A stretch of DNA of 64,000 nucleotides from Oscarella lobularis. Its lineage: Eukaryota > Porifera > Homoscleromorpha > Homosclerophorida > Oscarellidae. Numbering within the stretch: the first letter of the stretch is position 1; every line of letters begins with the position of its first letter. A model generated the notes under the pieces. It was given only the letters and a program-made list of their open reading frames with translations, was not told where the DNA came from and ran no database searches. Where the stretch lies: positions 248,001 through 312,000 of the forward strand of contig NC_089185.1 in assembly GCF_947507565.1 (NCBI RefSeq), given 5' to 3'. This document shows positions 35,001 through 47,299 of this stretch, piece by piece. The position numbers and the translations under genes were made by a program.

Positions 35001-36306
35001 ATGGCGACTCCCGACTTTTGGAAAGCCGTTCGCGAGCTCTGGACGAAAGATTCGGGTCCGAAGAAGTACGGAATCGTATGGTAAGACGCAGAATAAGCCT
35101 AGGAGGCTCGCACGCGCGACCAATCGCCTTCCTTTCGCCCGTATTCTAATGCTCTCCGCAAAGCCATTCGCGAACCCCTAATCCATTTATCGACACATTG
35201 CGAAGGCTAGACAAAAGTCGACGGCATCTTCGCTCGCCTGACATCGTTAGCTAATTCCAATTCCACGCATATCGCGAAACGCATTCAGTTTTCTTCCCTT
35301 TCGATCTCCGTCGCGCGTAAAAGGCGAAAACGCCACTAATAACGCCCCTACATTCGATCCCACTTCCTCTTACGCACAGGCACATCTTTAATGCTTCTAT
35401 TTGTCTTCTGCCCGCGGCTCTTGTGTGGTGGAAACTGAGCGGAGTCAGACGAACTAAGGAAACGGTGGGTTAGAGGGTAGGGCGCAATTTTTTTTTCTCT
35501 CTGTCTGTCGTCTTCCCGTCGCCTTGTGGCCGTGTGCGGTTTTGTCTTTCGCCAGATGGACGCGACTTTTATGAGATTAGTAGAGAATCAGGTTGGAAGT
35601 TTTGTCTCGTTATGATAGAGAAAGGCGCGTATGCGATAAAAGTCTTGAAAAAAAAAAGAGGGGCGGAACCGATCGTTTCCTCCCCTCGTTTCCCCCTATA
35701 AATGTAGTCCTTGTATTTGCTTGCGAGCTCGTCTCCAGGCGTTCAGGGGCTATATTTGTACCGGAACGGCCCATAACCTCTAGGTGGTCTCTCCCCGGAG
35801 AGAGAAGTCGTACAAGTCTCTGTCTGTTGGCTCCAGAGCGCAATACATATATAAATATTTTGTTTTAATAGTTGCGTTTTTTAGGTGAGACGAGACGCTT
35901 CCGTTCGGCAGGCAAAGGAAGCCGAGACAGAGCTCCTATTCAAGGCGGATGCCGTGGAGACGTCAGCGCGTCTTCGCCAACGACTTGAGTAAGTATTTCA
36001 ACAAGGGGTGACAGACTGTCATATTTGGGCGTGGAATGTCCGGAATGGAAATCCTCTTCTCCCATTTCGGGCTTTCCATCTATCGTTTTCGCGTGGGAGA
36101 TGCATTTGCCCCATGGCTCTTTTAGTTAGGCATTCTTTCGATACCACAAGTGCGCGTGGGCTCCGACGTGTTGTTGATGCCATGGGGACCTTTGTTTACT
36201 GTATAGAATGCTCGAGCAGAAAGTGATTCGACTCCAGGAAGAGGCGAACCGTGCTCGAGTCGCGGCGGAAAAGAAAACGACGGAAACGGCGCGGAAAGAA
36301 AAATAG
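35001..36306 (+). CDS. Small membrane-anchored coiled-coil protein, unknown function
   Basis: Not recognised. ATG at 35001 (MATPDFWKAVRELWTKDSG). Exon 1 ends in phase 2 at IVW before a GTAAGA donor. The next exon (about 35381-35464) adds one hydrophobic segment (FNASICLLPAALVWW). Then short exons near 35556-35591, 35885-35989 and 36207-36306 give a basic/acidic coiled coil (LRQRLEMLEQKVIRLQEEAN) ending ARKEK. Phases agree across all joins, giving about 136 residues. The first intron is about 300 bp, long for this window. It is head-to-head with Frizzled, 216 bp between starts. One TM helix plus coiled coil suggests an organelle-membrane scaffold, but no family can be named. Confidence 0.55.
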
Positions 36307-38121
36307 ATCAAGTTCGAGTTCAGCAAGAGGTATTGCATATATGCATACGGCCTCCTGGGCTTCCAATCATGCACACGAGCTCCCCCAGTCCTTTTTACAC
36401 ACTAGCAAGAAATCTATAGGTTCGTTTTGGGGGGGGGAGAGCGATTCCGGCCGTTGTACTGGCAGGAATGTTGGTTATTGTCTATGTATGTACCTTCTAT
36501 TTTATCCTCCATTTTGCATGGTCCTTGGGGCGGTAAACAGGGAGATATTAGCGCGACGCGTTCTAGCTGACGTCACAGTCACATTGCGAAGGTTCTCGAG
36601 ATCACTCAGATCAGTGTCCGTTTCCCCTGCTCCCTCCAACAACGCCACGCAATCGTAGGGCAATAGATATAGAGAAAAACGTATTGTAAGTATGGGTATG
36701 CCTACTAGGTGTAGCTAAGGTGCACCCATCAGATCGTACCGTCAACAAACCCCATTTCTGCCGAAACGCGCATCTTTTTCACTATTTCGAGTAAGCGTGG
36801 GAACAGTAAATGTAGTGTACACACCCAGCTCTGTCCCTCGCGCCCGTCCAATCAGTCTTTGCGGCCGCGGCGCGTCTGCGTTTCGTCTTCGGCTCGTTTA
36901 TTTGTTTGTTTGGCTGTCAGCTCTTTTCTACGTGTTGACGCAAACGAAATCACGGTCGCGCATTTTTTACGAGCGGCTCGATCGGAGAAAAGAACCGCGC
37001 GGCAGTTTGAGGTCCCCTATTTATTTATTTATACTTCCTCTCGATTTATGCCGTTCTCGCGCTCGCTCGCTCGTTCTATCGTTCGCCTACGCCTTTTCGC
37101 TTTTTCCTGTTTGTGAGAGCGCGAGAACGTTCGATGTCGATCGCGTGGATTTCGCGTGAGTGGGCGGCGATTGTTTTTACGAGCGATACGCACACACGTG
37201 AGGTTCGGGGCGCCTGCCGTCCGTCGGGGCGTCCTCTTCTAATCAGCGACCCTTTGTCCCCGTTTCGAAAGCGATTCTTCGCTCGTACGCTCTCCTCTCC
37301 GATCGATTATTAAAAAAATGATCGACATTTTCGTTGATCTAAACCGTTTCTCTCTCTTTTTCTCTTCTAAAAGAGCGTTTCCATTCACGACCGCCCGCGA
37401 CCCGTTTAGTGGTAGTGCGAGTATGTTTGTTTGCTCGATCTACCATCTTCGGTGCGTTGTTCCCTACTTTGGGAAAAAGATGGCCTATGATGGCCTATGA
37501 CGTGCGAGTCGTAAAAACTTCCGTCTAGCGCGTCGCTTTGGGTTCGCGCATTCGCTATTTCGTAACTAGGAGCAACGCGGTTCGTTTTGCGTTGTATTTG
37601 AGACTCCAGAAGCAGTTGCCTGCTTACAGTTCCCTTCTAATGCAATTAGTCGCCCCAAGTGGGCAGCTCTAACGCCAATATAGACAGCGACCGCGTGCAC
37701 GTTTGCCTCATTTGTCTTCCACAACTCGACCGCTTTGTTCGATAGAAAAGAGGGGTCAAACGCACGTTGAAACGTACCAGATCGGTAAAGAGAAGGAAAT
37801 CGCCCCCGCGCGCGCATGTCGCAATAAAAAAGAAGCGGCGAGGCAAAACGATTCGCGACGATCGCTCCCCACGCTGCCGGAGATGCGAAAAAAACCTAGA
37901 ATTAGCTATATCTGCGGCGATCGTAAGAGAAAGAACGAGTCTTTCGGTCGGTTTATTCGGTCAGCACGTCGCTTATGTCATTACGGCTTCTCGAGACACC
38001 TGGCCTCGCCCCAACGATTTACGACTCCTCTAATCAATGACCCTCTTGTTGTCCTTCCTCAGGTGTGCCATTCGCTCGTACGCTCGACTCGACTCGACAG
38101 GGGGAAAAATAATCGATCGTC
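36307..38121. other. 1.8-kb gap without a recognisable gene
   Basis: All ORFs here are short and lack family signatures on both strands. It presumably holds the 3' UTR of the coiled-coil gene and the promoter and 5' UTR of the ankyrin gene. A short tandem repeat (GATGGCCTAT twice) lies near 37480-37500. No RNA gene was recognised. Confidence 0.5.
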
Positions 38122-41100
38122 ATGTCGCGACCGGATCCCAATTCGAAGCTATCGAATCTTATGCTCGTCGCCGCTAGCCGGGGGATGGACCAGGACGTAC
38201 GACGCCTACTCAATCAAGGCGCTCCTTTCGGCCGCGACTGGGTAAGCGTTGGAAGCCGTACGCGCGACGGCGACGGAGCGACTTTTTCCCGGAACTCGCA
38301 CCCCCTCGCTTTTGTCACAAATACTAATTTCTTTCGTTTTAGCTCGGTCGCAGCGCTTTGCATTTGGCCGCCTCTGGCGGCCATAGCGACGTAATACGAA
38401 TCCTCATCGTCGCCGGTTGCGACATCAACCGACGTGACCAGGTAAAAAAAGGAAAACGCGCTTCGCTCGCTCTCTTCCGGCCGAACGCCCGCGCATCGCG
38501 ATATCGTGTTGACGTAAAAAAAACCAATGTTTACTGGTGTTCCCGCGTTGCCAGGTGAGCTGCACTGCGCTTCATCGTGCCGTCGCCGCCGACAGCACGT
38601 CCGCCGTCAAAGCGCTGCTTGCCGGCAGTTGCAAAGTCGATTTGCAAGACGAAGTGCGCACGCACGCGCGTACTTTCGTAAAGTGCTCAAATTTTTTGTA
38701 CTGTAGCATGGAAACACGGCGTTGCACGAGGCTGCTTGGTCGGGCTATTATCGAGTCGTTCGTCTTCTTGTCAAGGCGCGATGCAATCCCAACGTGCGGA
38801 ATCAAGTGAGTTTAGCGAAGTGGACTCCCCTCCCCCTCTCTCCTCTCATCATCGTTATCTATCTCCCCAGTCCGGTTTTACTGCCTTGCACCTCGCTGCG
38901 CAGAACGGCCACGTCAAAGCCGTTCAGGAACTCATCAACGGTGCCGCGGATATTCAAGCGTTGAACGATGTACCGCAGCGATAACGCGAAGGGGGGGAAA
39001 AAGTCACTAATGGTCTCTGTGGGTTCTTTTCTAGTATGGCGACACGCCGCTTCACGTTGCGACGCGCTACGGTCACTTAGAAATATCGCGTCGACTCGTG
39101 AACGCCGGCTGCAGCTTGGATACGTTCAACAAGGAACGCATCGCGCCCATTCACATCGCCGCGCAAGCGGGAATGCTTCAGATCGCCGAGCTTCTTATCG
39201 ACTCGGGATGCGATCTATTGGCGCAGACGAAGGTAAGAACGAGCGCCAATCAGAATTCGTTGTCATAGCGCGGGAACCAATCAGAGCTCGCGCTCCGATG
39301 TCCTAATGCAACTTCTGATTCTTTTTCTCTATAATTGTAGGAGGGTTTGACGGCCGTCGCTTTGGCGAACCGCTATCGGAATCGCGAATGTACGCGCCTG
39401 TTAAGCAGAGCAATGCAGGTGAGCGGGCGTTTAGTCTTCGCGAAAATAAGCGGCGCGCGTAAACGAACTTTTGGCTGGCAATGATCATCCAAAACGCGTC
39501 AATTACACCTTGGCGTAGTTATTAGAACTAGAAGTCTCCTCGCGGTGATTATCGATTCATCTATCGAGTTATAGCGGAGCCACAGCAGCACGGAGGTCGA
39601 GACTCGACGTTCGTCGAGCTTCCCTGCTGCAAGAGAGCGCGATTAACATAATTAGAAACCCAGCGCAGCGCATACATTTATATCTTTCGAGTGGAGATCC
39701 CCATTGATTCCCTTTTCCTCCAGGCGCTGGGACCGAAATCGCTCGTTCCACCGAGTCCCTACGGAGCCGCCTACCTAACCCGCAACGAGGTACGCATACG
39801 AAAGCAGATAACGACAACACGTCTTGAATTCTTTCCATTAGGAACCTAATGTTCGCGGTCGGACAAGGCAGCGTCACCACAGGTATGCCGATGGCTGGGT
39901 TGGGTAGAAGTCAAGTTTCCAGTTTGCTCAGCTAAACATAGGCCCTCGTTCCCATCTCCTTTATTCTCCATAATTGGAATTATTTAATCAGATGTTTAGT
40001 GAGATCCGTTCCTTACGTCGTTTTCTTTTTTTTCTTACCGCAGCGACGAGTCCGACACGCGCGGCGCCGCTGGAGACCTAAGTCTCGCCGTCGCCACTCG
40101 AAATGAACCGTCGTCGTCGTCGTCAAGACGACGACGAAGTGGATCGGTGGAGCGGAACTTCGTCGCCGGCGACGTTGTTCGAGTTGATTATCCGGCATCC
40201 CCGTACTTCGAAAACGGCGATAGTCAGCCAATGGGACCGAGACGATACCAGGTCCCGGTGAACAGGCAATGGGTAAGATCGAAATAAAAAGAAAAAGAAA
40301 ATAACGATTAAGGAATTCAGATTCAACATCGAGATGACGAAAGTCAGGGTCGCGATTCCACGACGTCGGCGAGTAGCGCCGGCGCCAGTAGCTCCGGTAG
40401 AGGAGGAGGAGGATACCGATCCAGGTCAGTAAACAGCGCTAGAGACCCGTTTTCTCAAATAAATAAAATCTTTCTTCTTTCTTTACAGTTCCGAGAGATC
40501 AAAGGACTCCAACGGGAAGCGAGGCAAACGAGCGATACCGGTGCCTCAATCCGATTCGCGTCGACAGCAGTCTTTGCGAGTAAGTAACGCGATTAGACCG
40601 CGCGCGATCTTCTCATTCCTGAGATCTCAGGCTCCACCCGCTTCGGCTCCGGCAGCGCCTTACAGGCCGCCTCCGCCGCCGTACGGCGCTACGTCTCGTC
40701 AATCGGATCAGTACTCTTCCTTGTCGCCGAAGCCGCCGCGTCGGCACTCGGCGGATAATGCCCAAAGTGCTCCCCAAAGTCGATTGGTCGACAAGCCGGC
40801 CACCATTCGTGTTCGCCATCCATTCAAGGGGTCCAATCGGCCGACGAATCCGTTTAAAAAACCGCCTAATCTTTTCTTCGTTTCGTTTGAGGATCCCGAA
40901 CCGATTGAAGACGCGTGTCGTCTGTCGGATATCGGCGGTCGTCCGTACGTGCCGCCGACGCGAAACCTCGCGAGACGGATCGTCGAGAAACGAATCGAAG
41001 AGGAAGACCCAAATCCTCGACGAATCGAGAGCACGTCGTCGACGTCGACGCAAGACGATATCGTTCGAAGAAACGGTAGCCACGATGACGGCGAAGACGG

Positions 41101-41999
41101 AGACGACGACGATGACGACGTCGACGAGGAGAATCGCTCTGTTAGTCCGTACGTGAGATTGGCGGAGAATTCGCCGGGCGACTGTAGCAGCCCCGGGCCC
41201 AATTCGACTGCGTTCTTAAAACCGGGTTGTTTGAAGCAGAACGGTGCCGGCAGTTCGCAGCAGAAACGAGTCGCTTTTGATATTCCGGCTGAGGATCAGA
41301 AGGAAAACATTGAGGAAAGAAAAACGGGCGACGGAGCGCAAGCGACAGAGACGGTGCTTTTGGAGACGAATGATGATGACGGCGGTGATAACGAGGAAAA
41401 AAATCTGAAGTCAGATACCGCCGCCGCCGCCGCCGCCGCCGTCGCCGCTGCGGTGTCGCCGACGGCGGACGAACACGGAACGAGAATGGCGGCGCTGAGA
41501 ACGCGACACAGCAGTCTTCCAGAATCGCAGCAACACGTCGCATCGCGCGGCGGCGGCGGCGGCGACGGGGGAAAAAAGAGCAAGGGAAAATTGTCGACGT
41601 TTAAAGCGCTGAAAAAGTTCGTCATGTCGCGGCACAGCAAGTCGGCGTTGAAGAAGCGAATGAGCGAGGCGGCTGTTTTGTCGTTGGACAAGTCCGGCGC
41701 CGGTGGAAGCGTCGTTCAATCGTCGACGAGCTTGCAGAGATCGAGTTCTGTTCGACAGAGGCCGAACAATGCGGCGGAAGGCGTCACGGAGGCGCCGCCC
41801 TCAAACGGAATCCAGCGCGGCGGACGGCACAATTCGGAAGTACTGCCGCGCTCAGCGGGTCTTTTTCGAATATTGCGCAACAACGACGGAGGCGGCGTTC
41901 CTCCGACGTCGCCGGCGCGCATGTCGTCGTCGAGTTCACTGAATGATTTGACGGAAATTCAAAGAGAGATTTTGTCTCCGTCGTCTCCGTCGTCTCCGT

Positions 42000-42034
<35 letters not shown>

Positions 42035-42373
42035 CAGCAGTCGACATCGTCGTCGTCGTCGTCGTCAACGGATGCAGAACAAAGCAGGCGAGAATCGCTT
42101 GTCTCCGGTGAAGACGGCGCTGATTCCGTGGAATCACCCTGCGAAGCGGACAAGGATTATCAGGTGGACGCGCTGATTGCCGTGGAAAAGGCGAGAGTGG
42201 AGCGACGGTGCGAGGTGAAAACGGCCGTCGAAGTGGCGACAATGGAGAAGAGATATCAAACAAAACTACTGGAAATCGAGAGGCAATGTGAAGCCAAAGC
42301 AGCCGCAAAGGAAGTCGAATTGCAAGCGAAAATTCGACAGTTACAAGAACAACTAGTAGCTACGAAATGGTAA
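38122..42373 (+). CDS. ANKRD6: Ankyrin-repeat protein of the ANKRD6 (Diversin) type
   Basis: Cytoplasmic scaffold. In vertebrates Diversin links Dishevelled and casein kinase I epsilon, damping canonical Wnt and promoting planar polarity. The ATG at 38122 (MSRPDPNSKLSNLMLVAASRG). About seven ankyrin repeats follow, nearly one per exon: LGRSALHLAASGGHSDVIR, TALHRAVAADSTSAVKALL, GNTALHEAAWSGYYRVVRLL, GFTALHLAAQNGHVKAVQEL, GDTPLHVATRYGHLEISRRL, and so on. A large last exon (about 40541-42373) is disordered: PPPPP stretches, poly-Ala (GCC run near 41420), Gln-Thr repeats (CAGACG run, 42001-42036) and poly-Ser. It ends in a coiled coil (YQVDALIAVEKARVERR to LQEQLVATKW), where Diversin also has one. 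The repeat signatures and C-terminal coil point to ANKRD6, but other ankyrin scaffolds are possible. Confidence 0.72.
42001..42068 (+). repeat. Coding simple repeats (CAGACG)n and (TCG)n
   Basis: Hexamer CAGACG repeated about six times, then CAG and TCG trinucleotide runs, coding alternating Gln-Thr, Gln and Ser tracts in the ankyrin protein's disordered region. Likely length-polymorphic. Confidence 0.85.
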
Positions 42374-42475
42374 CAGTTTAGTCAGCGAGATATTTCAGTA
42401 GTATTACACCGCATGAATTACTGTACTAACGATTAATTAATATCCCGTTGTCCGGGACTCGTCGACATTGCAGTC

Positions 42476-44977
42476 ATGACGACAACAGATGAGATAGCGA
42501 ACGACGACGTGGACGTTCCAGGTTAGTTTACCGGAACGTAGGCGTCCCCACAGCTTATTCCCGACTCGAGGCACGATCTAGACTTGCTTTCTGTCGCAGA
42601 AACTGGAGCCGTTTTCACGTTCGGTCGATCGAAATTCGCTGACAACGTGACGAACAAGTTTTGGATCAAAAACGATCCGATCGTCACCGTTGCGTGCGGC
42701 GACGAGCACAGCGCCGTCGTAACAGGTAGGTAGCTAGATAGGCAGGTACTGTACTGTAAGGATATCGACGTTTCCAAGAGATGAAACGCATTAGACGCTC
42801 TCGCATTGCTACTTGTGACTTTTTCGTTCAATGAACGATGTCCGGGCACTTTTGTGACAGAATGCTATTTCTCGCAGCTTCTGGTCGCTTATACACGTTC
42901 GGAAGCAACGATTGGGGTCAGTTAGGTCACGGCAATACGAAGACCTATTACAAACCGGGCTTCGTTCGAAGTAAGAGTCGTTTAGGGAGAAAAGGAGATT
43001 ATAAACGCCGAGTTTTCAGGCTTAAAACACGAGGTTATTCGTCTCGTCGCTTGCGGCCGATCGCACACGATCGCGGCGACGGAGACGGGCCGGCTATACG
43101 CGTTCGGCGCCGGCGGCGAAGGCCAATTGGGTTTAGACGACTTCAGTAACTACACTTCGCCGAAATTGATCGAAGGAATCGGATCGCAGGACTACGCTCT
43201 CGTGTCGTGCGGCACCGAACACTCAGCAGCACTAACAAGTAAGAAAAAATAAGGCTTGCCCGTCTCAATGTTGATTTTCGAGCTTTTTTAGAGGAGGGAG
43301 CTTTGTATGTATGGGGTTCCAATTCTGATGGGCAGCTGGGCGTCGATGTGGGAGCCGATTCGGGCGCTCCGGTTGTACTGGACGTCGGATTTCCTATAAA
43401 ACACGCCAGTTGCGGATACTACCACACGGGCATAGTAACAAGTAAGATTTCATGAAATACATAAAGAATTATTCATTGGTTCGTTTTTTTTAGAGAATGG
43501 TCGGCTGTACGTGTGCGGGGAAAACGACAGCGGGAAACTGGGTCTAGGAGACGACACGAGTCCGTGCGAACAGCCGAGAATCGTCCGAGGCATCGACGAA
43601 GAAGTGGAGTCCGTTTCATGTGGCAACGCTCATACCATAGTCTGCACAGGTATACCCTACAACTAGCGTTTCTTATAGACGTCTATTCTTCTATTAGTAT
43701 CAGGCCGGCTCTATGCTTTTGGGGAGGGCTCCAGTGGCCAGCTGGGTCTCTCCACTGGAACTCTCAGTTCCAGTGAGCCCGTCTTAGTCGACGCTCTGAC
43801 GTCGTCGTCGTCGTCTCGAGTCATTGACGTGAAATGTGGCGAGAGTCATAGCGCGTGCGTGACCGATGGCGGATTTTTGCTCACGTTCGGCAGCGGGCGA
43901 CACGGGAAATTAGGTCACGGGCAGGAGAATTTGTCGAATTTGTTCTGTCCGACTCGCGTTGAGCGTTTCTCGCGATTTCACGTTCAGAAAGTCAGAGCTA
44001 AAAGACGTAGACGCGTTGTCTTTGTTTATTGGAAATTCTTTCCCAGGTTGCGTGTGGAGGATGTCACATGCTTGTTTCTGCTGTGCCACGTGGTAATATT
44101 GCCGCCGCCGCCGCCGCCGCCGTTGTCGCTGCCGCCCCCGTTTTGACGTCAGCAGAGACGTCAGTAGATCCTCTTGCCGCTTCACAGTCACTTACGTCTG
44201 CTCGGCATCGAAGGAGGTCAAGAGAACTGGTCTGAAAACTATTTTTTCTGGGGATTTTACTTGATTTTTGTTGCTTAGTCTCAGGGTCCGCTTAGTCCTC
44301 TTCAGCCACTTGGACGTACTCTTCCTAAACTGAGTTCTCTTGGTTTGAAAGAAGAGATTGGGAATGGTTCGAAGGCGATTTCGGTTGCCGCTTTTTCGAA
44401 GCCAAAATTGCCTGATATTTCGGTGGGAAATAACCTGAGTGAGCCTTTGCTGCCCGAAGGCATAGTCAGAGCTTTTAAGCCAGAGGGGAGTGGAGACGAT
44501 GATGTTCCTGAAGTCAGTGAAGAGAGCGGGTTATCTGAAAGCGAGGAGGAGGAGGAGGAGGCAGCGGAGGATGAAGCCCAGGAAGAAGAAATAGGAGAAG
44601 GGAAAGACGAAAAGGACAAGGAAGAGGCAGATGGCAATGAAGAGGCGCAGGAGGAGGAGGACGAAGAAGAAGAACAAAATAATGACGACAATGATGACAA
44701 GAAGAATGGTGTCAAAGTAACGGATCAAGAAGCCGCTGAAAATGGAAACGGGACTGCGGAATCTTCGGAGACAAAAGACACGAAGGAGCCTGTAGAAAAG
44801 CAATCAAAATTTTCAAAGGTGAGATATATTACAAAGAACGCTTCCGCTGGATTGATTGGTTTTCTCTCTCAGCTGTTTTTCTGGAAGAAAAAGAAGACGA
44901 AGCGGGATGAAGGGGAGAAAACTGCGAGCCCAAATCAACCAGAAGCCAAGCAGTCTTCCGTTTGTAGTATACTTTAG
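42476..44977 (+). CDS. RPGR: RPGR, ciliary RCC1-like protein with acidic tail and CAAX box
   Basis: Ciliary transition-zone/basal-body protein with an RCC1 beta-propeller that binds RPGRIP1 and PDE6D-type carriers in vertebrates. The ATG at 42476 ([15 protein letters not shown]). Exon 2 is very close to vertebrate [18 protein letters not shown] and [10 protein letters not shown]. Propeller blades: [106 protein letters not shown] and [16 protein letters not shown]. The last exon (about 44279 on) has a Glu/Asp-rich tract (about 44520-44700), then a Lys-rich part, and ends SSVCSIL: a prenylation CAAX box. A 54-nt in-frame segment (about 44820-44873) with GT...AG ends could be an optional intron. 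The gene appears complete. Confidence 0.95.
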
Positions 44978-45009
44978 TATTATTTATTATTCGTAATCGC
45001 TAATATTAA

Positions 45010-45282
45010 AAAGAAATATAATATCTTTCACGTGAACACGGACGGCCCTTCTGAGCTGTAGCTGGTCTAAGGAAACCGATCAGAAAACGTGTTCGGGGCC
45101 CCTCCTTATCGCGTCGACAGCTCAAATCCGACGAAGAATAGATCGCGACGGTTTTGGGATCGTCTCCAAAGCCGTACATCTGGAAAAACGCCGATCGATC
45201 GATTTTCTTGCGCGCAAACGTTCTACTACTCACTGGAAGCGCTCTGTCTGGCCAGATCGTCGCCGGAATCAGCATCGGCCAT
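45010..45282 (-). pseudogene. TAF13: Decayed TAF13-like sequence
   Basis: Fragments in the right order for TAF13, a histone-fold subunit of TFIID. An acidic start MADADSGDDLARQ at 45282, then KKIDRS..QMYGFGDDP (about 45155-45200, compare the family's MMYGFGDD), then RAVRVHVKDIIFLF (about 45000-45045, compare GRVQVEDIVFLI). The helix between them is unrecognisable, the frames do not join and the protein's end is missing. It is squeezed between RPGR and a retrotransposon fragment. Alternatively it is chance similarity to two short motifs. Confidence 0.4.
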
Positions 45283-45499
45283 TTTAGAACGATCACGTGG
45301 AAGTAAGTCGCGGCGCGCACGATGAAACTCAAGAAGCGTGCTCTCCAAATTTTCACAATTTATTCGCACAACACAAAAAGGCATGGACCAGTCAAGCGCG
45401 TTGTCCTTCGATTCCTTCGATAGCGTTTTCTTCCTTTTTCACCCTAAAAAAATAAGCTTAGACTCTGCCAATAAATCCGTGTACGTACCTTTTTGTTGC

Positions 45500-46500
45500 G
45501 TCCGTATTCGCGTTACCCAGGCTACACCGCGGGGAGGTTCGGACGCGTCGTAGCCCAGGGAAGTCTTCGCAAAGCGATGACCCCCTTCCAAAAAGTGTCG
45601 GGCGAGTTGCGGGTCCTCGGCCACTCCGATCAGTACCGCCTGGACGAGAGTCGGCCCCTAAAACCGAGTCCCCCGGCTCGTTGGTACCAAAGCCTTCGGT
45701 ATGTCTTCCTGAGAAGAACCGGGCCTTGCGGAAGTGGAGAACGGCCGACCTTGTAGAGTCGACAGGGAAGGCAGTGCAATGCCCAAGTCGAAGTCTCCTG
45801 GGCCAGGTCATCCTCCGTCTAATCGTGCCAATGGTGAGATAAGTGCCGGCAACCAGACCGCTTGCGACACCCCCTCCAAGTCTTGCTCTACCACCTGGGA
45901 TGAAGCTGGATACCACGCGCTGACCTGTCGGAAGGATGGAGGCCAAACTCGTCGTCACGATCACATCCAACACACGTGGCTCTCTCTATTACGATCCGTC
46001 AATTTCCACTGTGAGCTAGAGGAACTGGGCGACTTTGGTGACTTCAAGCGACCAGATATCAGCATCTATGACTACCAAGATGGCAAGAAATTACTTCTCG
46101 ACGTTTCGATCATCCACCCTCAACGTCCGAGTTGTCTGCCGCAGAGCCATTCCACCAACGGAGCAGCGGCCATCTTACGCGACACCGAGAAGTCGACAAA
46201 ATACCGTGCGGAGGCAATCTCCCTCGGTTATCTCTTCGAGCCTTTGACGCTCGAAGTCTTCGGACGTTGGAGTCCGGTCGCCGTCGACTTCTTCAACAAG
46301 ATCGTCCGTCGCCCGTCCATCGAATTTCTCGATGACCGTCCCGCTGCTGCTCGATACTGGCGCCGACGCTTCGCTGTTTGTCTGCAGCGCTTGAATGCGC
46401 AAATCCTTCTTCGCAAGGTAACGCTTCTCGTCCCGGGGTCTACGGTGGGTGATCGCTTGGGTCCTCATGACACTGACATTCGATTTTTCTCTAATTAATC
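45500..46500 (+). mobile_element. 3' fragment of a retrotransposon reverse-transcriptase ORF
   Basis: The ORF at 45734-46498 has the C-terminal end typical of many invertebrate retroelement polyproteins: a Cys/His part (YHALTCRKDGGQTRRHDHI), an endonuclease-like stretch (FKRPDISIYDYQDGKKLLLD then VSI) with a downstream KSTKYRAEA, and the conserved close (FEPLTLEVFGRWSPVAVDFF and RRRFAVCLQRLNAQILL). No polymerase catalytic motif (F/YxDD) remains, so it is 5'-truncated and dead. Upstream plus-strand sequence from about 45500 appears to belong to the same element in broken frames. Confidence 0.7.
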
Positions 46501-46973
46501 TATTGACTCTATGCATGCATCCCCCTTCCCCTGTCTGTTCCCGTCCCCTTCAATATCTCTTTTCTGCTTTCTGTCTGTTCTTTCTTTTGTGTTTAACAGA
46601 ATACAGTCGTGCCCGCTCGAGCCTAGCGCGGGCCGTACTTGTTTGGCAGCAATAAGACATTGGCGACCATTCCGCCCAGTGCGTAAACCGAGGCCGAAGC
46701 CCCCCATCGCCCTGCCTACAGGCTCCGGCACGGGATTAATCCGTGGGCCACGCTGAAACAACAACCCGAGACTTGCCTTTTGTCTTCCCCCGAGCCGGTC
46801 CGATCAAGAACGAGACGTAGAGAACCACGCCGCATCCATCCTCAGCCGCAACTGAAGGAAATCGGTGCTACGCGATGCATTTGAACGTCCCGCTTAGTCA
46901 GCAAACGCCATCATTGGTCCAACGTGATCACGTGGTTTAACCGCAAACTCTGACGTGATGGTTTGTTGGATTC

Positions 46974-47050
46974 CCGTATGTCCGGGTAGGGTAAACGGCT
47001 TTTGAAGAAAAAACAAGAGAAAACCGTTTACCCTACCCGGACATACGGGC
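46974..47050. repeat. Perfect inverted repeat with extra half copy
   Basis: A 26-bp arm starting CCCGTATGTCCGGGTAGGG and its exact inverse are separated by about 25 bp of A-rich loop. A partial third copy (CCCGGACATACGGG) follows at about 47052. Non-coding; it may be a MITE remnant next to the retrotransposon fragment. The rest of 46500-47299 shows no gene. Confidence 0.75.
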
Positions 47051-47299
47051 TCCCGGACATACGGGCCTCAGCGCAAACGTTCTTATTTTCGATGCCAGCG
47101 TTTTGCTCTTAATATTTTTTTATTAACTAGCGGAGGGAAAGCGCGCGAAGAGAATTCAAATTCAAATTTCTCTTTCGTTTTTACGCTTTTGCGCATTACG
47201 CCTTGCTTCGCTAACCGTTTTTATTCGTTTTCTTGATAAATTTGAAAAAGACATGCGCTCAAAGAAAAGTACAGAGTGTGTCATAACTAAATGGTAAAC

